Part shown: positions 46,012 to 59,279 of the stretch, one piece after another
Layout: each line of letters starts with the position of its first letter
How positions within the stretch are numbered: position 1 is the stretch's first letter
Position numbers and translations under genes: made by a program
Notes under the pieces: model-generated
The model's input: the letters and a program-made list of their open reading frames with translations, nothing else
What the model was told of the DNA's origin: nothing
Database searches by the model: none
Assembly (NCBI GenBank): GCA_039654915.1
Contig: CM077596.1
Coordinates: 50,156,501 to 50,220,500, forward strand
Source: Aquilaria yunnanensis
Taxonomy: Eukaryota; Streptophyta; Magnoliopsida; Malvales; Thymelaeaceae
Length of the DNA stretch: 64,000 bases
Reading direction: 5' to 3'

Positions 46012-46518
46012 TCTTCATGTTTAAATGCTTATTAGCTAGCAACAGATTCAATTATCCAAAATAAAGAACAATTTTCTACAAGAATCACTTTTTATATGTT
46101 GATAACAAAATTTTCAACATACATTATTTAGGTTGAATAATCTAGTTGGATTATTAATTAGCATTGTGTAAAGAAAAACTTCAAAAAAGTTTTTTATCAT
46201 CCCCACCACCCAGTTCAAGTGACAATAGGTACACTTGCAATGGCCAAAGTTAGGAGCCCTTCCCTTTGCACAATCCCAAACAATGCCATTAAATGCTAGT
46301 TTGGTTGCCTTCAGGTCCTAAAAAAGCAGACATTTCCTTATTTTTTGTACTATACAAATATGTCATTCAAATCATATAGTTGTCTATATGATTTTGAGTA
46401 AAAGAAAAAAAATTATTAAACATATTCATAAAGTAAATAAGAGGTATCATTATTAATTATGGTTGCTGATAGAGCATAAACAAAGCCTCACGAGGCTAAA
46501 AAAGAAGTGGAAACATCA
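46012..46518. other. AT-rich intergenic DNA
   Basis: Nothing recognised between the LINE-A TSD and the next MITE. Confidence 0.45.
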
Positions 46519-46953
46519 GGAAAATTACAAAAACTACCTTACGGTTTGGTCTAACCTACACCTTGCTTCCTTCTATTTTTAAAACCTGCACTTTACCCCT
46601 GTTTCCTTTACAATGTCTAACAACAACTTCTAAAATTCTAATTTAAATTGTATGATAATCATGTTCCAGTAATTTCAAGATTTTCTATATTTTTTTCATA
46701 GCTAACCGATTTTTAAAAGATACTGATGTGCATTTATAGAAAGAAAAATGTATAATTTAAAATGTCTATTAATTATAAAAAAATATTAATGAGATTGAAA
46801 TTACTGGAAGATGACTTTCTTATAGTTTAAATACAGTTTTAGAAGTTATTATTGGATAGTGTAAAAAATATAGGGGGTAAAGTGTAGGTTTTTAAAAATA
46901 AAAAGGACAAACTGTAAGTTAGGGCATATCTTAAAAGTAATTGTAAATTTTCC
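46519..46953. mobile_element. Foldback MITE, second copy of the 36520 family
   Basis: Begins GGAAAATTACAAAAACTACC and ends TAATTGTAAATTTTCC, with the same internal order as 36520-36971 (CAACAACTTCTAAAATTCTA, AGTAATTTCAAGAT, TGAGATTGAAATTACT). It is more degraded at the ends. Confidence 0.6.
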
Positions 46954-47603
46954 TAGAAACATCCACAAAACATATAAACAAGCTTATCAAACAGCTTGCT
47001 CAGGCGTGTGGGAATATCAACACGACGCCTCCTTATCCAATCCAATAAAGTGTCATATGATCTGGTTCGGTTTCCATTTGGATTCTAAATAAATTGGCAT
47101 TTTAAATAAAAAAAACTTATATTCCAGTATAGTAAATGTAAATTTACGTCACAAACTGCAGTTAGTAATTACAAGAATGGTCTTAAATAAGAAGTGAGCA
47201 TAGTGATTGAAAAGAAAGAGTTACATAAAGTTTGATCAGTCAGATTTTAAGGATAAAACAATCATTTTTTTTAATTATCGGTGACACAGTGGACTTCTTT
47301 CTAATTAACAGATGCGATACTTAAAAGTTTGAATTAACACATTATTTAACCCTGTTTTATATGGTTCGACCAAAGATTACCTTGCACTAAACCATGTTTA
47401 GTTCACACTAGTTTGGGAACTTTAAAGCTGAGGGAGGCATAGAGAGAAGTGAAGGAAGAAGACAAGACTTTTACAAATTTGTGGTAACCAGTTTCAGAAA
47501 ACAAGTTATGCTCCTCATTGTTTTCTAGCACTTGATTTTTGTTTTTTGGTGCTTTTTGGTTTATTTGCTTTCGCTCACTAAAAGTTGTAGATTTATCATT
47601 TTA
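46954..47603. other. AT-rich intergenic DNA
   Basis: No gene or bounded element recognised. Confidence 0.45.
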
Positions 47604-47983
47604 ACCATGTCAATTGGCCATAAATTGAAATGAGACAAATCATAATTGTCCATATCTAAAATTAATTTAAAATTAATTATTTTTATTTTTATTTTTATTT
47701 TTGCCTTGGAACCATTTTTTTGAAAACTAATATTATTTAGGTGTAATAATCCATTGATTGAAACATTTTTATGATATTGTTAAATCTTTATGAATTTTTA
47801 TTTTTTTTAGATATTATAAAAGAAAAAAATTCATAAAAAAATTGATGATATCATAAAAAAATATTTTAAATGGGTTATTAAACTTACATAATATTGGCTT
47901 TTAAATCAAAATAGTTAAAAAAAGAAATAAAATAGAAATAAGTCATTTTTTTTAAGTTGATTTAAATCAAAATCAATTGGCCC
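47604..47983. mobile_element. Tourist-like foldback MITE, copy of the 31685 family
   Basis: The right end CAATTGGCCC/TTA and left end ...CAATTGGCC are inverted. The inside (AATATTATTTAGGTGTAATAA, then TTGTTAAATCTTTATGAAT, and their inverse) matches the 31685 element. TTA lies at 47984-47986; the left boundary is approximate. Confidence 0.62.
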
Positions 47984-47989
47984 TTAAAA

Positions 47990-48100
47990 GTCTAGCTCTT
48001 CCAGCCTAGTGGCAAAAGTGCTAGAAACATAAACTCAGTGTCCTAGGTTCAATCCCTTTCTCATTCTTTAATACCATACAATGTAATTTGATACTAGTTT
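47990..48100 (+). mobile_element. Possible tRNA-derived SINE
   Basis: CCAGCCTAGTGGCAAAAGTG and, about 35 bases on, CTAGGTTCAATCCC resemble the polymerase III A and B boxes in the correct order. The region downstream is unstructured and no TSD was found. Confidence 0.35.
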
Positions 48101-48713
48101 GGTAGCCCACAATGTCATTTAATACCAGTTTGATTATCTTTTAGGGTCCAAAGGAGTGTGCATTTCTTTTTCCTATAATATAACTACATCTATGTACAAC
48201 ATGCCCTTGTAAATAAAAGGCTTGACTATGTGAGGTATATGTATATGAACTATTTTCTATTTTTTTCTTAAAAAAAGAAAGAAATTACTTAGATTAATTT
48301 TTCAACTAGTGTCGCAATTGTTCACTTGAAAAAGAACAAGTTAATACTTAAACAACAACAAAAAAATTTAAAAATAGCACATAGAAGTTCTATCAACATT
48401 TAGTGTAGGAACTAAAGGCTTAGCCAGAAAGAGAAATGAAGGAAGACATAATTTACAAAGTCATCCTAGCGATTGTTTTGTAGTGCTTGGTTTTTGTTTT
48501 TTGTGCCTTTTTATTTATCTAGTTTCTCTCGTTAATATTCTTCATTGTTACAGATAACTATATTGTCCATAAAAACCGAACAAATCGTTATTTTCCATAT
48601 CTCAAAGGTTAAAATGATCATAACAAACTTCTGTATTTTTTTTTTAAAAGGGACATTTCATCGATTAATCATGAAGAGTAGTGTTCAACCACAACGGGTT
48701 TGCAGGGGGCCAA

Positions 48714-51625
48714 TGTAGTGTCCCTTACCCTGAGTGGGGTTTTTCCAGGAAGACTATGGAATAAAGTTCCACACTAGTTGTAGTTGGCTAGTTAATTACT
48801 TGTCCCATTTCAAAACCGTTTGTGCATCTAGTTATTAACCTACAATGCACTATGCATGCACTTGCTTCGACTTGAATTTCAATTTAAGGTAATGAATTAA
48901 AAACATTGCCATGGCTCTTATAAAACAGAAACAAACCACAAGTCAAAGCATAAAACATAAATGTATTTACTACAAGTAATAACCATACACGTGCATCATT
49001 ACATAAATAAAGACTATGCACATGCCCAAAAACAACTAAAATACTACTAGATTGAGAGACATTTGAGGCTAAACTAGCATACATACGTATACTGAAAGAC
49101 TACTACTGAGTTCCATGGTCCACTATGCCCGTCCTTGTGCCACTAGCCTCTGCAAGGCTGCAAAACAACGATAGTTAGCACAACACATAACCAGCAATAA
49201 ACTAGAATCAATGAATGGTTTACTAGGTGGTTACCTAAAATATAAGTGCTAGCTCGACAACCCTCCAAGGTCGTCAGCTCTTTACAAATTCAATCTGCAC
49301 AACAACACTAAAGGGAGTGAGAATCTGAAGATTCCCAGTAAGGGATTTAGGTACCTACAAAGAAACATTAAAAACCTACAAACAAAAACCTGAGGACACT
49401 CATATATATAATATATGAAATCTACTGCAGGCCCTATGCAGTTTAAGGCCTAACATATGCGCATATATTAGAGTCTCTTGGGACCCTACCTTTTCTTAGT
49501 CCTCACACGGACGTCACCCCGTGCCTAGCAAGTTCTGGGCCTCTAACTCGCTCCTAGCATGCTCAGCTTGCTGATCTCCTAATGAGCTTAGCTTACTAGT
49601 TAACCTTCCCTTTGTTGTTGTACAGGTGAACATGGTGGATGCTCCTTGCTTGAGTTCTAATGAATTCACTAGGTGTTCTAGACTCCCGTATAGTGCCTCA
49701 AGCCGTTGGCTTGTCTAGGCCATTATGATACTAAGCCTCCACCTAACTAGGTGCATTAGGCTTGCCTCCACCTAACTAGGTGCATTAGGCTTCCACTCGG
49801 TGTCTCAAGCTAATATGTTTGCCTAGATCACCAAGGTACTAAGCCTTGCCCATTTAACCTACCAAGGATGCACTAAGCTCTCACTTATGCCTCAAGTCAC
49901 AACTTAGCTAGGCCATAAGTGCACTAAGCCTTCATCCCTAGTGCTTCATTATCCACCATTACTTGGTTCACATTATTGTGGTAAGATTTGCTATGGATGG
50001 ACTTAATTTACTAGGTTCCATAGAACCCCTCATGTGCACTAGGGTTTCTCATTGGTGTCTTAAGCTCAAAGAATCAAACTAGACTACCAAATGGTGTTAA
50101 CCCCTCTTAACCTTTCCAAATGGCCCTATTGTAGTGCTCCAAGCTCATCTTAGATCACCTTCCTTCATGCTTTCTTTGTACCCAATAAAACTTGATCCAT
50201 AAACTAATGATTTAAGGAGTTATAGGGGGTACTAAGGTATCATTGGTCGCCTTCCACCCTATAGCCCCTTAAGCACTCATTAACTCCTCAATTTGAAGCA
50301 AAATTTAGAAAAACCTAGACCAATTCAGCCTTAAGTGAAAGCATGAAAGTTGTATATCTTTCTCTTAGTTTCATATCGAATGTTGAATCGCCTTAATTGG
50401 ACATCCGAGTGAAAAGTTATGGAAGAAATACTACAGCATGTCAATATCGTCGAATGCTGGTGCCTAGGAGTGAGAAGCGGTGCTGAGGAACTAGAAGCAT
50501 TTTTCTATTAGATTCTAAATGGGGTGTTGGGCACTGCAGCCCCACCTAGTGCCTAGGTGCCAGGCCCTTGAGCCCTGCACTTCCAGACTTCATCCATATC
50601 ATGTTTGGAGGCCTCCCAAGCCACACAAACCTTCATACCAAGCCTTGGCAAGCTCCAGTTTGCTAAAACTACTACAATAGGCCATAAACAAGCTGACCTA
50701 ACCAAGCATCAAGTGTCCAAATGATCTACACAACTGCTGGATCCATACTAGTCCATCACAACACAAGTCCCACCATAACAATGCATATCTTGCAAACCAT
50801 TTCAAACCAACATTCAAGCAACTAAGACATGCATTATAGGAGTATGTAAACTAAATCCCTTACCTCAATTAAGAAGAACAAGCACTCAATCAAGCACCAC
50901 ATCCAACAAAGGCTCCACCAGGGTGTTCCTATGGTTCCAAGCAAAATTCAATGTATAAGGCACCAATTCAAGCTCATTCTCACTAAACCCAAGTTCATGT
51001 AAGCTCAAGAAACCAAGAACAACAAGAAAACAAGAGGATCAAAATGTTACCTGGAGCTCATAAGCTCAAAAACGTGATCCAATGCCTTCCACACCAAAAC
51101 TATGCCAAATTAAGCCTTTTTTTTTGCATGGGTACCTCATGAGACTTCGATTTCCACCAAGAATTGATGTTTTTATGAAGATTTGGCCATGGAATTCAAG
51201 AGGAGAGGGAGAGCTACGAGTTTGGAGGTTGGGGATGATGAATAATGGCTGTCAATTCCTTAAAAATGGTTTAAATAGCCATCTTCTCACTTTAGCCCTT
51301 CAACTTCTTTAGTTTTGCCAAAAAGACCTCATGCTCAAATAGTGCCATAAGACTTAGCAATCTAGTTCAACTCTTTGGTTTCTTGTCACTTAGGTCCAAA
51401 AGAACAACTTATGAGCTTAAATACCAAACCTATCACCTCAGGGTACAAAATGACCATTTTGCCTGTAGTGACACTTAGGTGCCAAAATGACATAGGAACC
51501 CTTAATCCTTAAAGACTTGCTTGACTTGCTAATTTATCCTAATTAAGGCATTGAACAAGGGATTTTGACTTGTTTAACAAGTCTTACCTGACCGTTGAAG
51601 GTCTGCTGCCTAGAGGCCTGTAACA
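48714..51625. mobile_element. Solo LTR-1 (2.9 kb) inserted in LINE-B
   Basis: Plus-strand ends are TGTAGTGTCCCTTACCC and AGGCCTGTAACA, i.e. TG...CA termini. GCCAA (48709-48713) and ACCAA (51626-51630) are a 5-bp TSD with one change. The LINE reads through when it is removed (HLCWL- then the 3' end near 48700). No coding domain is inside. The minus strand has a TATTTAAACC motif near 51275, which would suit an LTR promoter pointing leftward. The length fits chromovirus (Tekay/Del) LTRs, but this is unproven. Confidence 0.75.
49735..49792. repeat. Perfect 2 x 29-bp tandem repeat in solo LTR-1
   Basis: The 29-bp unit starting GCCTCCACCTAACTAGGTGC and ending TTAGGCTT occurs twice without change, head to tail. 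Confidence 0.92.
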
Positions 51626-51630
51626 ACCAA

Positions 51631-54600
51631 CAAAGATGGCTAATAGTAAAGAACCCTATGCAGGCAACATAATGAATAATAGAGTTTAAGGTACGTGGGA
51701 TATAAACAAAAGAAACATGATAGAAAGACAAAGTGAGCTATCTAATATCATTAAGAATTACACCAAAATGAATGCAACAAGGGACCACCAAGATCCTGTA
51801 GCTCTCAGATAAGCACCTAGGCCTTTAGTTCTATTATGAGTCTTTGGTATCCTCAAGCTTTCTTTTCCTTCATGCTGTAAAGGATGCCTATGGACTCGAC
51901 TAAAGAGGGTTGATCACTCCACTTCTTAAAGCAAATATAGGAGATAAAGGAATGAAAACTTGTGGGGTCTCAAAATATCATACTAGCAGCATTGCATTGT
52001 AGAGGGGAAGAGGTGGCCGTATCAACATTTACTTTCATGAACCCATTGGGTGGAGGAGCCGATTGAGGGAGCATAGACAGGGCTGCGGGTTATGTGCATT
52101 AGAGGCAAAAAAGCCTCCCAATTGGAAGTCCAAGCCTTTATCAATTTTTCTAGATGCTTGAGGGTATAACATTGTGCTTCATGAACAACCTTGTTCCGGT
52201 TCCACCAAAGATACCAACCTATAACAGTGAACAGATAACCCCATCAAGATACAACAATCAAGGACTAGTAGAAGAAGGATAAATTAGGGGCATAAGGTGT
52301 CTAAACATTTAGGTAGTCCTTGACCTTAACTGCAATGAGGCATGATAGCAGAAGATGAGAAGTTGTTTCCACCTCATTCTTACATATTGGATATGAAGAA
52401 GGGACTTTCATGCCTTTTATCTGTAGATTTGATTGTGTAGGCAAAGCATTGGCTATGGTTCGCCACTAGAAAAACTGGGGTCAGGGGGTGCTGAATGGCG
52501 CCAAAAAGATTTCCACTCTTGGTCATCTTTATATGGAGGACGACCCTTGAATAAGGTAAACGCCACATGATATGCTATCTTGGCTTTGAATCGACCCGGT
52601 AAAGTCATCCCCCAAGTGAACAAACCAGACTTGCACGCAGCTAAAAGTGGAATTTGTAAAATACTAACCATATCATCTGGATGGAAAAAGGCCTTCAGTG
52701 ATGATACTCACAATGTAGAACCCTCATCCGATATCCACTACGAAACTGTCATATTCTTTAGCCCCGGTAACACCGCCGTGACAAGACGAGGTGAGTTACC
52801 AAAGGAGAGCCAATTGTCCTGCCATACATTGATTGAAACACCCCGGCCGACTTTCTATATCCCCCCACCACACATAACTTTGGGTCCCGCAATTAGACCA
52901 TTCAAGAGTGGAGAAACCCGAGAACATGGCTCCTCTTTCGCTTTTAGAAAATTCAATGTTGGAAAATATTTCCCACGCAACACCCAGTAGATCAGTGAGG
53001 TTGGATTATGCATAAAACTCCACCCTATTTTGGCATATAGGCGTGATTAAAAGCCTCAAAATCTTTCAAGCCCAAACCACCAACCTCCTTTGATGAACAT
53101 AATTAACCCTATGCGCAACATGCCATAGGATGATGTCATGGGAAGAAAACCAAAAGAATCGAATCACAAGTTAGTATAATTTGTCACATGCCAAAGTAGG
53201 CAAAAGTAGACAACTCATTAGGTGACTTGGTATTCCTTGAATTACTGATTTAATTAGCATAAGGCATCCTACATGTGATAATGATGATGCCTTCCAAGCA
53301 GATAATTTACTGGTAACATGTTCTATCAAATCATCATATTGATTTACTTTGTGCTTCCTCAGTAACCAAGGAAAGCCTTAGTATGTATTTGCAAGCAAGG
53401 TTCAGTTTGTTCCCAGCAACTCACATATTTTTGTAAGCATATTTACCGAAGTGTTGGGACTAAAATAAGTAGATGATTTGTGCAAATTAACCATCTACCC
53501 CCAAATTCATCGGTAAATCTCTAGGATACCAAGTAAATGTCACACTTTTCTACCGAATGCTCGAAGAAAGAGCAAATTATGATCAATGAATAAAAGATGT
53601 GGCACTGGGCACTAAAGGACTTAGTCGACTAATAGCCATGCTATGAATGGACCTTTGAGCTTCTACATGTTGAAGTAAACAAGGGAGTTCCTTTGTACAA
53701 AAAAGATATAAGTATAGAGAAAATGGGCTATTTGATCCCTCTAGTTGGGGCAAAGCTGCACTATGGTTCACTATTAATCAATATTAAGAAAGAAGCTGAA
53801 GTGACATAGCTCATAATAAAGTCAATCCATTTGGAATGAAACCCTAGCAGAGCCATTGCCCATCTCAAATACGGCCACTCGACACTATCATATGCCTTAG
53901 ACATATCTAGTTTGAAGGTCATTGCTCCTATCTTGGCACTCCTTATATTATTCATATGGAAATAAGTTTCTAAGGCCACTAATGCATTATCATAAAGTAG
54001 TTGACCTAGAACAAAAGTATTATGGTTTGATGAAATAATAGAGTTTAGTAACGGCTTCATGTGATTTACCAGAACCTTCATAATTAACTTGTTCAACATG
54101 TTGCATAAGCTTATCAAGCAAATTCAACAAAAGATTGTGGTTGTTGTACCTTTGGAATTAGAAAAATATAAGTGTAGTTTAGCTCCTCAGGTACTAGTCC
54201 TGCATTGTGAATTCCCACTATATAATAAAAAACATCTTTATTTAAAATATGCCAATATTTTTACAAAAATAACAGAGGAAACCCATTTGGTCCAGGTGAT
54301 TTAATATGATACATGGAAAATAACGCAGCTGCAATTTCATCTATGATGAAAGGTTGGAGCAACTAATCATTCATATCATTAGTAACACGAGATGGAATGG
54401 TATTAAAGTTCGATAGGGCTTGAAAATCAATTGACGAGCAAAAAAGATCTAAAAATTACTGGATTACCTCCGCCTATATATCAGTGCATGAAGTCACTAA
54501 AGTGCATGTAAAAGATCTGATAAGAGTAATGTGATTCCTCATTCCTCGACCATTTGCCACCTGATGAAAAAACCTAGAGTTCCTATCACACAGTTGAAGC

Positions 54601-55635
54601 TAATTTGTTTTTGCTCGTTGTTGCCAATAAGCTTTATCTTTAGCACACAAATTATATAGCTCCACTTCAAGAGTTAGCCTCGCCTTCACAACTTCCTCAG
54701 ACACTGATTACATGTACATTCTTGCCAATTGTTTCTCCTTGGTCAAGATATCTGAATGGATTTTGTTGAAGGTCGTTAAGTCTAGCGAGACAATAAAGAC
54801 CTACACTCCCAAATACATCCATACATATGCAACGCTTTCCCATGCTTGCCAAGCTTCTGTGATTAATTCTTCACACTTAGGATCCAATGTCCACATAGAT
54901 TCAAATCACCACAAAGCCGGTGGTGAGCACTAGATAAAGCAGAGCAAGTAATGTCCAACACCCGAATGGTCCAAATATATGAATGGGAAATGCATGACAG
55001 TGACCTCCAGAAACATGACCCCTCATGCCAAATTAGCCACTGTACGATTGAGGCATTCATGTACTTGCACTCCTCCATAGCGGACTTCATTCCAAGTAAA
55101 TGTTGTTCCCTGATAACCCAAATCCTCTAATTGGCACTCAAATAATGCATCTCTAAATTCCACCTTCTGAGCATCCCACCGATCATTTCCCTTTTGTTTT
55201 TCCCATGGTCACAAAATTTTGTTGAAATCACCCATCACCAACCATGACTCCTGGACATTAGATACCAAAGATCGAAGAAGAGCCCATAAGGCATCCTGTT
55301 GATCAGTAAACTGGGTCTCCATAAAATCTTGTAATCCTATAAGCACCCCACTGAGATTCCACCTAACAATCAATATAAGCTAAAGAGAACAAGCGCATTG
55401 TAATTATCACATCTAACTGCCACAAAAGTGTGACACCCTCACTTCAACCAATACTCGATATAGCAAAAACTGACAAAAAGCCAAGAATGCATGAAAGCTT
55501 AGCCATCTCATTAGAACTTTTTCGAGTTTCGATCAAAAAGAGCATTGATGGAGAACACCTTGAGATTGCCCTTTGCAGGGCTTGAACTATTTAGGGTGTT
55601 CCCACTCCCTGACAATTCAAACTTTCAATCCTCAT
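51631..55635 (-). pseudogene. LINE-B ORF2: endonuclease, reverse transcriptase, RNase H-like remnants
   Basis: Starts at 55635 (MRIESLNCQGVGTP). Endonuclease motifs are LFLIETRKSS, VGDGDFNKIL and FRDALFECQLEDLGYQGTTF (55500-55110). RT motifs are SLCNMLNKLIMKVLVNHMKP, SNHNTFVLGQLLYDNALVA and LDMSKAYDSVEWPYLRW (54117-53870), then SPFSLYLYLFCTKELPCLLQ (about 53720). A zf-RVT-like segment lies near 52870-52380, and an RNase H-like end with VSFVYIPRTLNSIIHYVA (about 51720-51660). Frames are interrupted many times. It continues on the far side of solo LTR-1 (48700-48650). Confidence 0.85.
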
Positions 55636-55774
55636 TGGGGTGGTTGGGGTAGGACACCGCCCAATTCTGTTGTAGATTGCACAAAGGTGGATTTTTGTTT
55701 CTTACTTGGAATCAAAAGAACTAGGGCCCTTTCGTTCATAGGCCTTTTTAAGCCAATTAAACCATCAATCATAT

Positions 55775-57544
55775 TGTAGCAATATGTTTTTGGCAATCGT
55801 CACCAATCTGTTTCACCTAGGTCGATTAAACACCTTAAAATGGTCTACAAAAGTTCAAGGGATTCGGGAGTATGGTTAAGTTAAAACAACCTTATTTTAG
55901 CGCCCAAAAATTGCCACTTTAGTTTGATTTAAATTTCGCTTTGTTTGCTTTAAATAATTTGATTAATTATCCAAACCATATATTCTAATTGAACCACTCA
56001 GATATGGACTTCTAAACCTTACTATTTAATTTTTTTTTTTATGAAATTTTGGTATTTACAAACCATGAATCCTATTGAACCACCTGGATTTAGAACCTAA
56101 AAACTTAATCTATTTTTATTTTATCTTTTTTTTTAAATTATTTTAGTTTATTATCAATCCAAACCATACTTATATCAAATCACAAATATGGACATTAAAA
56201 TTTATTTTTTATCCTAAATTTAACCTAGGGTTTTATTAAACCCACATGGAATTGGATTTTCCTAAATATGATTTTTGAGATGCATTATGAGATTTAAAAT
56301 AAAAACAAAATCAAACTATTCTAAAAATTAAAATAAAATAAAAGATAAACAAAGAGATAAATAAATATAAAAATAAAAATAAACATCCTAAGTTATATCA
56401 CTATGTGAATTTAATGGTTAAATTTAACGCATGGCCAAGAAAACACATAAAAACAGAAAACAAAGAAAGAGAGAAAATAAATAAATAAACATCAAAAGCT
56501 TGCTATCAGTGACTAATCAACAAAGAAGGTTGACTGGGTTGGATGAAGCTGGAAACAGGTTGGGTTCGCGGGTCTGACTCCAATTCACGTCAATTTTGTC
56601 TTGATTCTTTTTAACAACGGCAGAAATTGGGCAATCGGCAGCTTAGGCTCCCTTCCTTGGTGGCTAGTGACCTTAGGGTAGGGTGTATGGTGTTCAATGG
56701 CGTCGAGGACAGTAGGACCAGGGAGGATGTAATCGAGACTTCTCTTGGATCCTGTGTCGGCAGCGATGGGTGATGGTTGGGGCAACTGCATGGCATGGGG
56801 TCAAGCACCTGGCCACAATGGCGGTGTGGCTGGAGTGACGGGTAGAAGGCTGGGTGGCGGTGGCTTGGGGTAAAGGTTTGGGTTTTTTAGGAGCTGTAAG
56901 GAAAAATTCAGAGGCTTTAGGTTGCAATTTTCATTTTTTTCGCTAAGAGCTTAGAGTTGCAAATTTTCTCCTTCTCTTCCTTTAAATGATGACCCTTATT
57001 TATACTAGTAGATCTTAGGTGAGATTAACTAGTGTTTTTTGAAGTTTTATACTCGTCCAAGTTCAATTTAAAGAGGTTAGAACGTAATTTGGTCAAACTA
57101 TTAGTTTTAGTCAAACAAAACTCTTAGGCTACTAATTTGGTCCCCATTTTTATGCAAAATTACAATTTAGTCCAACTTTTACCTGATTTGTCAAATTAGC
57201 CAAGCGCTTTGTAAAAATAAACAAATTTTCCTAGAATTTCATTGTTTTGCCATATTTACCCCAAACTTTTCAATTTTACCTAGAATCTTCTAAAAACCCT
57301 CGGTTTTCACCTAGACTTTTCCCTTTTACCTAAATTGACCCTACAAGACCTTTAAGACTCTAAATTAGTACGTAAACTAAATTAATTCCTATTTATACCT
57401 TAGATGAACATTTTAAACTCCTAAAACTTAATAACAAAAAAAAAACCAAATTGCCCCCTATAAAACAAAATGCTTCTAAACTAACTTTTCTTAACCTATA
57501 ACTAAGATAAAAAAATTGCACTCGGCTAAAATTGGGTGTTAACA
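55775..57544 (-). mobile_element. Solo LTR-2 (1.77 kb), Tat/Ogre-like, inserted in LINE-B
   Basis: On the minus strand it begins TGTTAACACCCAATTTTAGC and ends CATATTGCTACA. CATAT (55770-55774) and CATAC (57545-57549) are a 5-bp TSD with one change. TGTTRACACCCAATTTT is the usual start of Ogre/Tat LTRs, from memory. A TATA box (AGTATAAATAAGG) lies on the minus strand near 57000, with a GC-rich leader after it. No internal region is left, so recombination between two LTRs is implied. Confidence 0.75.
57000..57010 (-). promoter_or_regulatory. TATA box of solo LTR-2
   Basis: AGTATAAATAAGG on the minus strand, about 540 bp after the LTR start, followed by purine/GC-rich leader-like sequence. This gives the LTR its orientation. 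Confidence 0.5.
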
Positions 57545-59049
57545 CATACTATGTTTTGTCTTATGAAAAAACACCACGTTCCTTTCCTACCTGGCGTCGA
57601 CCCCTACCAGTCTGTCTCTACCGGAGCCTAAACCAACCTGAAAGGCCTTCTTCCCTACTTCCATCATCACCAAATTCATGCCTCCTCTTGGTAAAGATAT
57701 TAGTACTTCATCACCAACCTCCACTTGGACAGGAACAAGTTTTATCACCTCCACACTTGTCTTGTTTTCCTTTAGAACTTGGCGGCCTGAAAACTCCACT
57801 TGTCCTTGTCACGGTTTTGTTCAAGACCCAATGAGGGAAGGCTACCCACTACAACATAGATGCAAAATCACAACTGAAATTTCAGTCACATTTCAGTTGC
57901 TATATTGCCAAAAGCGACTACTTCGCAATTGCAAATAGCAGTCGCAATTTTTTAGTGACTGAATCTTGACTACCAAAAACAACTAAAACTTTCAGTCAAG
58001 AATCAGTCGCAAATATTGTAAGTTACTTTGCACCTTGCAACTGATAACTTTAGTCACTATATTAGTGACTGCCACAGTCAGTTAGCACTTTTATCTTTTA
58101 AACAAATATGTTAATATTTAATATGATTAATATTTAATTAATATTATTTAATTTAACAGGGGTATTTATTTCACCTGTTATTTAATTGAAAGTTAGATTA
58201 AATTGGTATGAATGCTAACTTATTTTAATTATTAATAATAAAATAGTCAAATAATGGAATTAAAATTTAAATAAAATATATTTATATTAATATAAAAGTC
58301 AACATACATTCCCAAATATAAAATTTAAAAAGTGACAAAATTCAAAATTCATAATTAAAAAAATTTAAAACTCAAATCTAGAGGTGAATAAGGCAGAGGA
58401 GGCCAAGGGCGAGGCGGAGAAGATCGAGACAATGGTGGTGAGGTCAAGATGGACGTGACGGCAATGAGGTCGAGACCGAGGTGATGACATTAAGGCCAAG
58501 GCGGAGGAGACAAGTTGACTGTCGTAAGGCCGAGGCGAAGAAGACCAAGGAGAAGGCGGTGCGGCCGAGGAGACTATGTGATGGCAACGATGACAGATGG
58601 TAGACCGGCAAGGTGAACGGACGATGATATGATGGGTGTGGCAGACTGGCTGACGAAGATGAAAGATGAGAGTGAGAGAAAAGAGTGAGATAAGAGCAAG
58701 AAGGTTGAAAGAAATGAGAGACAGAGATGAGAGTGAGAGATGAGATATGAGAGTGAGTGATGAGAGTGTTGGGTTTGAAATGGGTAAGACAACCGGGTAA
58801 AGAAAAAGAGAAGTAGAAAGGAAGTAGTTGGAGCGACTGAACTTTGACTGCAACCTGACTGAGCCTTTTTTATTCCGACTACTTAGCGACTAAACTCTAA
58901 CTGTGATTTGACTGAACCTTGACTGACAAGTTCAATCTCAAAAGCCAAATGAATACAATCGCCTCATTCATAAGTGTAGTCGAAATTCAGTTGCCATGTT
59001 TATCATTTTTCCAGTTTTTTTACTTTATATTTTCATAGATACATGGATA

Positions 59050-59068
59050 CACACACACACACACACAC
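59050..59068. repeat. (CA)n microsatellite
   Basis: About nine CA units inside the CACTA-like element. Confidence 0.9.
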
Positions 59069-59279
59069 ATATATGGAACAATCATAAATATGTGTGTGTA
59101 TGTGTGTACAAATGTGAATATAGTTACATATGTGGTACAATCATCACTATATATAAGTTCATGAAATTTTCTCCATATATCTAATTTTAAAAATTAAAAT
59201 TAATAAATGAATTATATCATACACAGGGAAGTATGAACCATAAGAACAATTCCCATATATTAATAATTAATTCGACTCT

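Noticed and set aside
58365..58853. 162-aa minus-strand frame in the CACTA-like element
   Set aside because: Low complexity (Ser/Leu/His runs from GAGAGTGAG-type repeats), no domain.
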